Origin: Trichodesmium erythraeum GBRTRLIN201
Lineage (GTDB): Bacteria; Cyanobacteriota; Cyanobacteriia; Cyanobacteriales; Microcoleaceae
Direction of reading: 5' to 3'
Assembly (NCBI GenBank): GCA_018457135.1
Contig: JAGGDU010000171.1
Coordinates: 9,815-73,814, forward strand
DNA length: 64,000 bases
Each line of letters opens with the position of its first letter. Position 1 is the stretch's first letter. The notes beneath the pieces were generated by a model. That model did not search any database, was not told the origin of the DNA, and worked only from the letters and a program-made list of their open reading frames with translations. This document shows, one piece after another, positions 17,810-27,420 of this stretch. The translations under genes were made by a program, and so were the position numbers.

Positions 17810-19085
17810 ATTTCAAGCCCAAACAAACCCCAAACTCTCTTTATGAGCGGTAAATACGTCGATGTTTTCATCTAACCACTCAACAAAACGATAAGATATT
17901 GCTGCATGAAATGCTTCTAAAGTATCAGTAAAGTATTTAATAGTTTGTTAGCCCAACGCCTTTTTATACCTCCAGTTAACTGATGCCAGATAATAAATTT
18001 ATAAGCACAAAATACTAAAATAAAATGCCTTTTTAGGCTGATTTTATCCCGGAGTTGATATTCTCTTAGTCCTAAGTATCCTTTGGCTTCTAATCACGCA
18101 AACTTCCACCCAATTTCTCTTTTTATAAGCAAAATACATCGACTCTGGAGTTACATATTTGTGTTCTATATTAGTGATATAATAGTTAATATCAGTTGTT
18201 TCATAAAAACTTTTAGCATTTCATATTGATAGCTATAGTTTTTTTACCTGATATCCGTTATGAGTTATACTTTAATGATTGAAACCAAAACTTTTTTGGC
18301 ATTTTTTGTGCTTAGTTGAACTAAATTAAAAGCTTGTATAGATATAATTTCAGCTAGCTAGTCTCATATAATTTCTTCTTTAATATTATCCTATTTTTTG
18401 ATGATTACTTTTCGATTTTTAGCTAATCCTCCTATATAAGTTAAATTTCTTTTTTATAGTTGATTCAAGAATGATGTATTGTTACCATATTCCCTATCAA
18501 TTAACATAATTTGTGGCTGATGTCCTCTAGACAAAAATTGGTCAACTAGAGACATTGCACTCGTCTGGTTTATTAACAAATTCTGAGTCTTTTTTTATCT
18601 AAAGGTAAAAAATCAGCTTTTTGATATAAAGCTATCTCTAAAGGTAGACTTCTTACTCTATCATAAAGATGAGTGGTAACTACAACTACACCATTATCTG
18701 TTTTTCCTATTTATCCTATATATTGCCGCCCTACTCCTGCAGTTAAATTATCACTTTTCCTGTGACCTGAATCTCTATAATTAAAGCAATAGGATCGAGA
18801 AGGTTTTGTTTGAGGACATTCCCACATCACTTGGAGACGAAACTCATTCACAGCATCTACAGACCAATTTGCTCAAACTAAAAAATGCCGTAATTTTTGG
18901 TATAACAGACCTACAGTCTTATTAGACATTTGAGACAAATTTTTTCTTTGACTTTCTCAAGAGTAATCCTCCTATATAGTCTCTAAACCCAGTTTTTTGA
19001 GCTTTTGTCTTTAATACATTGTTAAAGCGATCGCACCATCGATAGAAACAAGAGGGCATGGCCACTGAAGTTATTTCTTTCATTG
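17810..19085 (-). pseudogene. decayed IS701-family transposase
   Basis: On the minus strand, from an ATG near 19080, the segments run in order: AMPSCFYRWCDRFNNVLKTK; ANWSVDAVNEFRLQVMWECP; the DDE-like CFNYRDSGHRKSDNLTAGVG; GKTDNGVVVVTTHLYDRVRS; LIDREYGNNTSFLNQL; GGLAKNRKV; YLGLREYQLRDKISLKRHF; FIIWHQLTGGIKRRWANKLL; and the C-terminus RFVEWLDENIDVFTAHKESL. The order is that of IS701 transposases, but several stops and frameshifts break it. It fills most of the space between the synthase and the Fe-S protein gene. Confidence 0.88.
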
Positions 19086-19333
19086 GACTTTCCCCAGGGA
19101 GTCATTAACGTAAAATACTTGTCAGCTATAATACATATAACTTTTTTTTTATATTTCCTGACACTAAAGTCCCAATAAGTATACATATATTATAGCATAT
19201 TTATAGTAATTATGGCCAATTAAACATTGGTCTTATATCAGTTGGATACAAAATCCATATGAGCCTACCAGTGTCAAGAAAAAATAGTCTTTTGCTAAAA
19301 CTGAAGTAATATCTTGAGAAAAAAACTTTAGCC

Positions 19334-21484
19334 ATGCTGGATAATATTTCTGAAATCAAAATGCATCGAGTACGATGGGTAGTTACACTGAGTTGGTGTC
19401 TCCTAATTATTTCATTATTCTATGATCCACTATCCACTCAGCTTACAGAACCTTCCAATGCAGTAAGCCCATTCAGACTCAATACAGAAAACTGTGTCCT
19501 GTTACAAGGAAAATGTATTGAAGAGACACCCTATGCAATGGGAGCTGCTATTTTTTGGGGCATGGTCGTACCAACTTCAATTTTGATTTTGCTTGTGTTA
19601 GGACACGAATTTTGGCGACGCATTTGTCCCCTATCCTTTATTTCACAAATTCCTCGTGCTTTGGGATGGGAACGTAAACGCGATCGCATCAGTAAAACAG
19701 GTAAGGTACGCAAGGAATTGGTCAAAGTTTCCAAAAATTCATGGCTAGCTCAGAATCATCTTTACCTACAATTTGGCCTTTTCTTTGTAGGGCTGTGTAG
19801 CCGTATTCTTTTTGTTAACTCTAATCGTTTTGCTTTAGGTTTGTTTTTAATACTTACCATTATTGCAGCAATAACAGTCGGTTTCCTCTATGGGGGTAAG
19901 GCTTGGTGTCAGTATATTTGTCCGATGGCTCCGGTACAAAAAATTTATGCAGAACCAAGAGGACTTTTTAATAGTACTGCTCACAAGGGCGATCGCAAAC
20001 GCATTACCCAATCTATGTGTCGTACAGTAACTCAAGACGGCAAAGAATTGAGTGCTTGTGTTGCCTGTCAAAGCCCTTGTATTGATATAGACGCCGAATC
20101 TTCCTATTGGCATGGTATAAGTAACCCACGGCAGAAATGGCTCTACTATGCCTATGTTGGTCTTGTAGTTGGATATTTTGTTTATTACTATCTTTATGCG
20201 GGGAACTGGGATTATTATTTATCGGGTGCTTGGGCTCATGAAGAAAACCAACTGGCTAATTTGCTTAAACCCGGGTATTATTTGTTAGATAAGCCTTTAG
20301 ACATTCCTAAACTCGCAGCAGTACCTATAACTCTGAGTTTATTTACCTTTGGTGCTATAGGCATTGGTGATACTTTAGAAAAGACTTATAAAGCCTATCA
20401 TCATCGCCATCATAGACATACAGACCCCCTAATCATTCGACATCGAATGTTTACTTTGTGTACATTTTTCATTTTTAATTTCTTTTTTGTTTTTGCAGGG
20501 CACAATTTTGTTCACTTGTTGCCATTACCCTTACCCAATCTTTTTTCAGTTTTAATAGCTGTATCCAGTAGCTTGTGGCTCTTCAGAACTTGGCAGCGCA
20601 CTCCTAGTTCTTATCACCGAGAAAGTCTTGCCGGTCGGTTGCGAAAACAGCTTAAAAAACTCAATTTGGATAGGGCAAAGTTTTTGGAAGGGCGATCTAT
20701 TGAGGACCTTAGTACAAATGAAGTCTATATTATGGCTAAAGTTTGGCCTGATTTTTGCCAAGAGCAACGCCTCAAAACTTACAAAATTATACTGCGAGAT
20801 ACCATTAATGAGGGTTATGTAAACCCAGCTAATAGTCTGGAAAGCTTCAAGCATATGCGGCAAGAACTGGGTGCCTCAGATAAAGATCACAATGCTATCT
20901 TAACGGAACTAGGTCAGCAATATCCTGAGCTTTTCTATTCTCATAAGCTGCGGAATAAAGAAAACACTTCGCGCTTAGAAAGCTATCAAGAAACTCTGCT
21001 GGAAATTATCTTACTTGCTCAGAAAGCTAACCCAGATAAAACCTGGGTGACTGACTTGATGAAAGTATTTTCTAGGGAAACATCCTTAGAAGTCTTAGAA
21101 GACCTTTTGAAAAGTTTATCTCCAAAAGCTCGTAATTTAGTTCAAGAACTTCGCCAAGAATATAGCATTACTGCAAATGACGAAGCAGATGCTCTTAAAA
21201 ACACTGACCCCTATCAGTTGTGGAAGGCGATCGCTGAACGTATTGGTTTGCTAGAATACATTAGTACTGGGGGAGAAAAAGAAGTCCGCAAAATTTTTGA
21301 ACAAATTGATACAGATGCTTCAGGGGATATAAGTTTGTATGAATTAAAAACTTATATCCGTACTATCGATCCCCATGTTACTAATTTTCAAATTGAAAAT
21401 ATGTTGACAGCAGCAGACACCAATGGAGACTATGTAATTAGTTATGATGAGTTTCAAGAACTCTTTAAATCCTTGAAATATTAG
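19334..21484 (+). CDS. NapH/CcoG-like 4Fe-4S membrane protein with C-terminal EF-hand pair
   Basis: A 716-residue membrane protein. About six to eight hydrophobic segments fill residues 15-400. They carry CPL-type cysteine motifs (Cys98-Pro in RRICPLSFISQIP; WCQYICPMAPVQKIY around 191-205) and a soluble cysteine cluster CxxCxxxC (ACVACQSPCID, about 242-249), as in NapH/RdxA-type electron transfer proteins. A His-rich loop HHRHHRH (356-362) and GHNFVH (389-394) could bind metal or heme. The C-terminal half is a cytoplasmic helical region ending in two EF-hands: loop 659-670 (DTDASGDISLYE) and loop 695-706 (DTNGDYVISYDE). This suggests calcium-controlled membrane electron transfer; partners are unknown. 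The gene stands alone between IS relics. The ATG is at 19334. Confidence 0.85.
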   Translation: MLDNISEIKMHRVRWVVTLSWCLLIISLFYDPLSTQLTEPSNAVSPFRLNTENCVLLQGKCIEETPYAMGAAIFWGMVVPTSILILLVLGHEFWRRICPLSFISQIPRALGWERKRDRISKTGKVRKELVKVSKNSWLAQNHLYLQFGLFFVGLCSRILFVNSNRFALGLFLILTIIAAITVGFLYGGKAWCQYICPMAPVQKIYAEPRGLFNSTAHKGDRKRITQSMCRTVTQDGKELSACVACQSPCIDIDAESSYWHGISNPRQKWLYYAYVGLVVGYFVYYYLYAGNWDYYLSGAWAHEENQLANLLKPGYYLLDKPLDIPKLAAVPITLSLFTFGAIGIGDTLEKTYKAYHHRHHRHTDPLIIRHRMFTLCTFFIFNFFFVFAGHNFVHLLPLPLPNLFSVLIAVSSSLWLFRTWQRTPSSYHRESLAGRLRKQLKKLNLDRAKFLEGRSIEDLSTNEVYIMAKVWPDFCQEQRLKTYKIILRDTINEGYVNPANSLESFKHMRQELGASDKDHNAILTELGQQYPELFYSHKLRNKENTSRLESYQETLLEIILLAQKANPDKTWVTDLMKVFSRETSLEVLEDLLKSLSPKARNLVQELRQEYSITANDEADALKNTDPYQLWKAIAERIGLLEYISTGGEKEVRKIFEQIDTDASGDISLYELKTYIRTIDPHVTNFQIENMLTAADTNGDYVISYDEFQELFKSLKY

Positions 21485-22257
21485 ACTCTTAATCATTTTT
21501 TGTGCATTAATGCTACCTTTGGAAAGCAATAATGCATGAAAAATTACAGGGGTTATCTAAAAATAAAACTGTGTCAATAAATAGTATTTAAAAATAGAAA
21601 ATCTAAGTGTAGCAAAGATTTTGATAATTAGTATTAGAGAAAGTTAGTAAATATTTATACTTAGGAGTTGATGAATGAAGTATAAGTTGTAGGGGTAGGA
21701 GTCAGGAGTCAATATTCAGGAGAAACAGTGATGAGTTTTAGTCATTCTTCCAAAAAAACAAAAACAGTGCCAGTATCAGGAATTGACAGAAGGAAATTCT
21801 TGGGGAGGAATTGCTCCTCAACACAGAAGGGAAAACTAACTGTAACAAATGGCTAACTGATGATTAGAGGGTATGAACGAGTATTGCCCTGCGTAATAGA
21901 ACACATTGTTGGTAAAAACCATTGCCCTGCAATTGGAACGCACAAATGGAATTATCAAACAGTAGCTCGGTCGATGGCATCGCCAACAGAATAAATTTGG
22001 CAAGCTCTGGCAACAAGCTGAGGTAACAGTAAGGTTGGTGAGGGTATACTTTAATGGATTTTGGTTCATAGTTGCAAAGAAAATACTGCTGCTCCAAGAG
22101 CTGAGGAACGCGATCGCTCCCTGAAGTGGGAACGACTTAATTACTTATCCCACACTTTACTGACAGACTACCAAGAAAACCAGGGAGGATGACTTAAAGG
22201 AAATAGGCGTGAAATTGAGTGCTGATGAAAAGAGGCTCTTAGGTGTTGATGAATTAG
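21485..22257. other. gap with heptamer repeats and a transposase scrap
   Basis: Contains GGAGTCA repeats around 21698-21715 and a decayed frame at about 21880-22160. Nothing else was recognised. Confidence 0.45.
21880..22160 (+). pseudogene. C-terminal scrap of a transposase
   Basis: The plus strand reads LQLERTNGIIKQ, stop, LGRWHRQQNKFGKLWQQAEV, then VRLVRVYFNGFW. A frameshifted ITYPTLY follows. The wording resembles the C-terminal part of a cyanobacterial transposase (TNGI..Q.GRWHRRQNKFGK). The family is uncertain and the piece is short. Confidence 0.4.
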
Positions 22258-22975
22258 GGTATGATTTGAGTTAATAGCGATCGCTGTGAATATCTATAAG
22301 GAACTGGAACGTCCCAAAATTGATATTTAATGAATCAGTAAGTGAATTGAATGCTTTAACTTCACGTTAGATTTTGAGTAGCAAAGAGTCCTTCGATGTC
22401 ATCTGGCAAAATAGTGCTGAAGTCTAGTATTTTCTCCAACTACAATGGTCATATAAGTTTTGCTGATAATTTTATCCCCATCATTAATAGGCCTTGGCAT
22501 ATACTTTCCATCCATCTGTAACTTAAAGGAGGACATTCCCATTTTTAACTTGTTCCCATAAAGGATAAAATGCTTTTCCACTAGGATTTCCAATAACCCA
22601 TTCTAAAATTCCTTTTTTAAAATGATTTAGTGCAGTTCATACCCAAATTGGGTTTTTTTGAGCCTAATTATGTCTATAATTTTTCTAGCTCTCCTACTTG
22701 AGGAGTTTTTTGAGGAGAGTAAGAACATGGTAATAGTTTTCCTACTTATTTAATTGAGTTGATAATTGTTTTTATTTAAGCATTTATCTGTGAGTTTATC
22801 ACTATAACCTCTATAAGTTTCATCGCAATAAATAAATTGACGACCACAATAAACACAGATGTAGTTTTGCTTTCCTTTTTTTTGGCCATTTTTATTGATG
22901 TGAGTTGATTGACATTCTGGACATTCTATAATTTTTCTGCCTAAGAGCGCGATCGCTATGAACTCAAATCATACC
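22258..22975. mobile_element. IS1-family element relic with well-kept inverted ends
   Basis: The element is bounded by terminal inverted repeats: GGTATGATTTGAGTT plus AATAGCGATCGC at 22258-22285, and its complement with one mismatch at 22946-22975 (about 27 bases). At 718 bp it is close to the ~770 bp usual for IS1. The transposase inside is broken. I did not find a clean target duplication. Confidence 0.75.
22300..22945 (-). pseudogene. decayed IS1-family transposase
   Basis: The minus strand starts with the zinc-finger segment ECPECQSTHINKNGQKKGKQ, continuing NYICVYCGRQFI. Then come YSDKLTDKCLNKN, a disrupted middle, and the C-terminal NDGDKIISKTYMTIVVGENT with RLQHYFAR. These are the typical blocks of IS1 transposases. 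Stops and a deletion in the central DDE region make it inactive. Confidence 0.85.
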
Positions 22976-23059
22976 TTAATTTACCAACGCCGGATTTTTA
23001 ATATTGCTCAGAAAAGAAGATTATTGAGAGAATAATTAAAAGAGTAAAACTTCGTATTT

Positions 23060-23761
23060 ATGAAAATTATATCTATCATAATCTCACTACTATTGGCTTC
23101 ATTAATAATTCTTCCTGCACACAGTGAAACTTTAACAGGGAAAATCACAAAAATAATTGATGGAGATACAGTAATCGTTGATAATCAAGGACAAAGGCTA
23201 AAAGTTCGCTTGGCCTGTATCGATGCAATGGAATCTAAGGCCCCAATGGGAAAACAATCAACCAAGTTCTTACAAAAACTAATCCCTGTGGGTACTCAAG
23301 TCACATTAAATGTTGTTGATACTGATCGTTATAAAAGACTTATAGCAGAAATATATAAAGGGAATAATTTAGTCAATCTCCAGCTAGTACAAGAAGGAAA
23401 AGTTGTAGTTTATCAAAAATATCTCAACAATTGCCCAAATAATTCCCAAAAACTACTGGATGCTGAAGCACAAGCAAAAGCCAAAAAAATAGGATTCTGG
23501 GGACTACCTGTGAGCGAACAAATATATCCTTGGGACTGGCGACGAGGCAAACGTATAACTCAGCTTCAACCCAATCAAGATTCAACTATGAATCTTCCGT
23601 CTAGTTCTAATTTACCAGCTTGTGTAAAAAGTGATTGTAACTGCTCAGATTTTTCGACTCAAGCAGAAGCACAGGAAGTTTTTCAGGCCTTTTCTAATGA
23701 CAGATTCAAGCTTGATCGTGATAATGATGGTGTGGCTTGTGAATTATTACCTAATATCTAA
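23060..23761 (+). CDS. secreted thermonuclease-like (SNase) protein with excalibur domain
   Basis: A 233-residue protein. Residues 1-22 form a signal peptide ending AHS. The staphylococcal-nuclease-like domain (about 25-150) keeps all catalytic positions with family spacing: Asp36, Arg50, Asp55, Glu58 and Arg93, corresponding to Asp21, Arg35, Asp40, Glu43 and Arg87 of the staphylococcal enzyme. The C-terminus (about 190-230) is an excalibur calcium-binding motif with CSDF and LDRDNDGVACE. It is probably an extracellular or periplasmic calcium-dependent nuclease acting on DNA or RNA. A good terminator hairpin follows. Confidence 0.93.
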   Translation: MKIISIIISLLLASLIILPAHSETLTGKITKIIDGDTVIVDNQGQRLKVRLACIDAMESKAPMGKQSTKFLQKLIPVGTQVTLNVVDTDRYKRLIAEIYKGNNLVNLQLVQEGKVVVYQKYLNNCPNNSQKLLDAEAQAKAKKIGFWGLPVSEQIYPWDWRRGKRITQLQPNQDSTMNLPSSSNLPACVKSDCNCSDFSTQAEAQEVFQAFSNDRFKLDRDNDGVACELLPNI

Positions 23762-23816
23762 TTTTAAATAATATTAGTTGTTCTCACAACAGCAAATAAC
23801 TTTTAACAAAAAAAAT

Positions 23817-23855
23817 AGCCAGTGTAATATTTATTTTCACACTGACTGTTTTATT
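23817..23855 (+). terminator. Rho-independent-type terminator after the nuclease gene
   Basis: AGCCAGTGTAA and TTCACACTGACT form a near-perfect 11-12 bp stem followed by GTTTTATT, 55 bases after the stop codon of the nuclease gene. Confidence 0.7.
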
Positions 23856-23974
23856 CCCTAACAGATCATCTTGACCTGTACCTCCAAATATTAAGTCATT
23901 TACAGATGAACCGCTAATAGTATTATCACCACTAAGAGCTAATATTCCCCCAGGAAAAGAATTAACTTCTTCTA
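23849..23974 (-). pseudogene. fragment of an RTX calcium-binding protein gene
   Basis: The minus strand reads FPGGILALSGDNTISGSS, then VNDLIFGGTGQDDLLGN. This is the entry segment of cyanobacterial RTX proteins, here cut after about one nonapeptide pair. It abuts the end of the IS4 relic, so an insertion or deletion seems to have removed the rest of the gene. Confidence 0.65.
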
Positions 23975-24620
23975 AGTACAGGACAAAAATTTTAAATCCC
24001 TATAATAAATCCCTATAAAAATCAGCTATTTTGCTAGGTATATCAAAGAATATATTACGCCAAAAATCTAGGCCATAGGGAAAAAACTTTGGGCCTTATG
24101 TTTTTACCACAGAACGATGCTCATCTAACCAAACACCTACTCGGTATGCCCAACATATTGTCAAGGTTAATAAAAACATCATTTTAGTTAGACGTTCTGG
24201 TTAAGTTATATGAGTAGACTCAAAGTCAAAATCTTTAATTATAAAGCAACCAAACAACCTTTCAATAATCTTGAATCCCATTTGCCCCTGGCCGGGCCCT
24301 AACTACAATTAACAGTTCTCTTGATTCCAACTTTAAAGCTGATACATACATCCACATTCCCCAAATACGAGGGCCTTTAAATAAACTTCTAATTTCACCA
24401 ATGGTGAAATTGCTGAAAAATCACGAAAAAGGCAAATATTGGCCTCCAACACCAATTAAGTCTGTGTGAAAAATCCTGATAGAAAACCCCCTATTAGCAG
24501 AAAGATATTTCAACCATTATTTGCCCACAAATTCTCTATCTGCAGTTAGATATCCTACTCTTTGGTAACCTAACAAGGAAGCAAACTTCTGCTTTTTTTA
24601 TACTGAATTACTTCAACATA
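23975..24620 (-). pseudogene. decayed IS4-family transposase, C-terminal two thirds
   Basis: Minus-strand blocks in order: VGYLTADREFVGK; a degenerate region with HTDLIGVGGQYLPFS; FSNFTIGEIRSLFKGPRIWG followed by MWMYVSALKLESRELLIV; NLDNMLGIPSRCLVR in a shifted frame; and RNIFFDIPSKIADFYRDLL close to the end. These match IS4-family transposases that carry the ADREF and WVYVSALRL motifs. Numerous stops are present, and the N-terminal part is missing. Confidence 0.75.
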
Positions 24621-24848
24621 TCTGGACTTTTGGAAAAAAGTAAAATATATTTATCTCTATTCTAGAATAGAGGAGGTTGTATCTAAGTGTATCCCCAGAT
24701 CACCTCTAAGTCAGCTTTATATTGAGCAAAAAATTCTTAATTCTTTTGCCAGCACCGAATTTTGTAGGAAACACCAGCACTATTTTAGATGAAATAATCT
24801 ACTATTGGGCTGATACTCTTGGCAATTTTAACCCATATAACTACTCTT
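24621..24848. other. upstream region of the symporter gene
   Basis: Short non-coding DNA between the IS4 relic and the symporter. In-frame TTG codons exist upstream of the ATG but have no ribosome site. Confidence 0.4.
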
Positions 24849-26543
24849 ATGATGAATACAGAAGTTTGGACATTTATTTTTGTGACAATTTCCTTGATGT
24901 TGTACCTCTACATTGGATGGCGATCGCGAGTCCAAGATAGTAAAGGTTTTTTTGTTGCAGATCAAGGTGTGCCTGCAATTGCTAATGGTGCTGCTACTGC
25001 AGCGGACTTTATGTCGGCAATTTCATTTATTTCTATAGCAGGGGCAGTATCAATTTTAGGTTCTGATGGTTCTTATTATGTAGCAGCAGGAAGTGGAGGT
25101 TATGTACTCTTGGGACTGCTGCTGGCTCCATATCTGCGAAAGTTTGGTAAATATACTTTACCAGATTTTATAGGCGATCGCTACTACTCTAATGTTGCTC
25201 GTATTATTGCAGTTATTGCTGCCCTCATTATATCTATAACTTTTATTGTCGGGCAAATGCGAGGTGTTGGTATTGTCTTCAGTAGATTTTTGCAAGTCCC
25301 TATTGAAGTTGGTGTTGTTATCGGCATGGTTATAGTTGCCTTCTTTGCCATCTTAGGAGGAATGAAGGGCATTACTTGGACTCAGGTTGCTCAATATTTT
25401 ATACTTATTGTTGCTTATTTGATACCAGCTATTGCTCTTGCTAATACTCTGACAAATATTCCGGTTCCACAGTTAGCTTTTACCTTTAGTGATATTGCAG
25501 AAAAATTGAATCAAGTTCAGGTTGACTTGGGTTTTCCGGAATATACTGCTGCTTTCACTCAAAAAACTATGCTAGATGTTCTATTTATAACTATTTCTGG
25601 CATGGTTGGTCTTGCTAGTTTACCCCACGTTATTGTTCGTTTCTATACTGTACCTAATTTGACAGCAGCTAGATATTCTGTAGGTTGGGCGTTGTTGTTT
25701 ATTGCTGTTTTTGCTACAACTGTTCCGGCTTTAGCTGTTTCTGCCCGATACAATTTAATTGATACTTTACACAATACAACTATAGAGGAGGTGCAAAATT
25801 TAGACTGGGCAACAAAGTGGGAAAATACGGGTTTGTTAGAATTCAGGGATAAAAATAATGATGGTCGTTTGCAATTAACTCCAGATATGGAGACTAATGA
25901 AATCATTATTGACCCCGATATTATTACTCTCTCTACTCCAGAAGTGGCTCAACTTCCTCCTTGGGTAATTGCTTTGGTGGCAGCAGGAGGAGTCGCTGCT
26001 GCTTTGTCTACGGCATCGGGTTTGTTGTTGGTAATTTCTAGTGCTATTGCTCACGATATTTATTACCGTTTAATTAACCCAGAGGCGTCAGAGTCACAAA
26101 GGTTAATGTTGGGGAGAATAATGGTGGTATTGGCGATCGCTATTGCTGGTTATTTCGGCATTAACCCCCCCGGTTTTGTAATTGAGATAGCAACTTTGGG
26201 AGTTGGTGTCGCTGCTGGTACTTTTTTTCCAGCAATTATTTTGGGAATTTTTGATCGGCGCACTAACCGAGAAGGGGCGATCAGTGGTATGATATTTGGT
26301 TTGGTGTTTACAACTATTTATATCATAGGTACCAGGTTTGCGGGAATGCCAACATGGTTTTTTGGGATATCTGATCAGGGTATCGGTACAGTAGGAATGT
26401 TGTTGAATTTTGTTGTGAGTTTGGTAGTGTCTCGGATGACAAGTCCTCCACCTTTGGAAATACAAAAGATAGTGGAAGATTTACGATCGCCTTTGGCTGC
26501 ACCTGCTCCTCTTCAGGATATTGGAGAAGAACAGTTAGATTAA
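24849..26543 (+). CDS. sodium:solute symporter, VC_2705-like subfamily (acetate/carboxylate type)
   Basis: A membrane transporter of about 564 residues with roughly 13 hydrophobic segments. It belongs to the sodium:solute symporter family near ActP/acetate permeases. Visible family parts are the N-terminal GFFVADQGVPAIANGAATAADFMS, GKYTLPDFIGDRYYS, GMKGITWTQVAQYFILI and LPHVIVRFYTV. A loop between later helices contains EFRDKNNDGRLQLTPD, an EF-hand-like insert seen in the VC_2705 subfamily. I choose ATG 24849 (or the adjacent 24852), since extension upstream needs a TTG. The small DUF4212 partner often found upstream is absent. The substrate is not determined by sequence. Confidence 0.87.
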   Translation: MMNTEVWTFIFVTISLMLYLYIGWRSRVQDSKGFFVADQGVPAIANGAATAADFMSAISFISIAGAVSILGSDGSYYVAAGSGGYVLLGLLLAPYLRKFGKYTLPDFIGDRYYSNVARIIAVIAALIISITFIVGQMRGVGIVFSRFLQVPIEVGVVIGMVIVAFFAILGGMKGITWTQVAQYFILIVAYLIPAIALANTLTNIPVPQLAFTFSDIAEKLNQVQVDLGFPEYTAAFTQKTMLDVLFITISGMVGLASLPHVIVRFYTVPNLTAARYSVGWALLFIAVFATTVPALAVSARYNLIDTLHNTTIEEVQNLDWATKWENTGLLEFRDKNNDGRLQLTPDMETNEIIIDPDIITLSTPEVAQLPPWVIALVAAGGVAAALSTASGLLLVISSAIAHDIYYRLINPEASESQRLMLGRIMVVLAIAIAGYFGINPPGFVIEIATLGVGVAAGTFFPAIILGIFDRRTNREGAISGMIFGLVFTTIYIIGTRFAGMPTWFFGISDQGIGTVGMLLNFVVSLVVSRMTSPPPLEIQKIVEDLRSPLAAPAPLQDIGEEQLD

Positions 26544-26751
26544 TTGCTATTGTATAATCTATATATGACAGAATTTACCCATAAAGACTTTATCTAATAG
26601 GGGTGTTTATGTTCTGGGGCATTCGCGACTTTTCAACCATACATAAAAACTGTGTATAATTTTATTTAGTATATAAAAATTGTATATAATTTTATGTGGC
26701 TGTGTAAGTTCTGCATGAATTTTTGAATATAATTACTATGTTCTTATTAGC

Positions 26752-26758
26752 AAAGGAG
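26752..26758 (+). promoter_or_regulatory. ribosome binding site of the COP23 gene
   Basis: AAAGGAG eight bases before the ATG at 26767; it supports this start. Confidence 0.75.
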
Positions 26759-26766
26759 CAGCATAT

Positions 26767-27420
26767 ATGAATTTTAAATTCATCAAACAATGGTTGACTA
26801 TTGGTTGCTTTAGTTTAGCTGTAATTTCTGGCCTAACTCAGCATACTCAGGCACAACAAAGTCGACGTAGGGCTAGTTTTTTCTGTGGTACTGAAGGGGG
26901 TCAACCTGCTACTATTGCGCGACTGCCAGAGAAGGATGGCAATACTCCTTTAAAAACTTTAATTATTTGGAAAATTGATGACTTTAAAGGGTATCCTCCT
27001 GAAAAACGTTGTCGTCTCGTTTCTCAGAAATTTCAAGATAATCAAAATACGGGTCATTTGAACTATATTGTTTCTGGTCAAGCAAATGGTTGGCCAGTAT
27101 TATGTGCTTCTAAACAGAACTATGATTATATTGTAGATTGTCCTGACCCTAATGTTTTGATGACTCTTTTACCGGGGGATGACTCCCAAGACATGATTAG
27201 AAAACTGGAAAAACTAAACAGGGGTCGTTCAAATGCACCCCTGGAACATTTACCAGATGAAGTATTAGTTCGTAGTGGAAATTTAGACTCAATTAATATT
27301 AATAAATGGATAAATAATTCTCCACTACATGGGAATAACTCCCAAGAAATTATCAGAAAAGTTGAAGAACCAAAGACTGATATTGAAGAATCTAATCAAT
27401 GTATTTGGGGATGCGAATAA
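26767..27420 (+). CDS. COP23-domain protein (circadian oscillating protein family)
   Basis: A 217-residue exported protein. Residues 1-30 form a signal peptide ending AQA. The COP23 domain covers about 35-150: ASFFCGTEGGQPATIAR, LIIWKIDDFKG, PEKRCRLVSQKFQ, LNYIVSGQANGWPVLCA and NVLMTLLPGDDSQD. COP23 was first described as a membrane-associated protein with circadian expression in cyanobacteria; its function is unknown. A tail of about 60 residues partly repeats the SQDMIRKLEK motif as SQEIIRKVEE. It is followed on the same strand by two trypsin-like proteases and a kinase. Confidence 0.88.
   Translation: MNFKFIKQWLTIGCFSLAVISGLTQHTQAQQSRRRASFFCGTEGGQPATIARLPEKDGNTPLKTLIIWKIDDFKGYPPEKRCRLVSQKFQDNQNTGHLNYIVSGQANGWPVLCASKQNYDYIVDCPDPNVLMTLLPGDDSQDMIRKLEKLNRGRSNAPLEHLPDEVLVRSGNLDSININKWINNSPLHGNNSQEIIRKVEEPKTDIEESNQCIWGCE

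Noticed and set aside
24722-24940. Small plus-strand frame before the symporter
   Set aside because: TTG start, no ribosome site, and it overlaps the symporter start in another frame.
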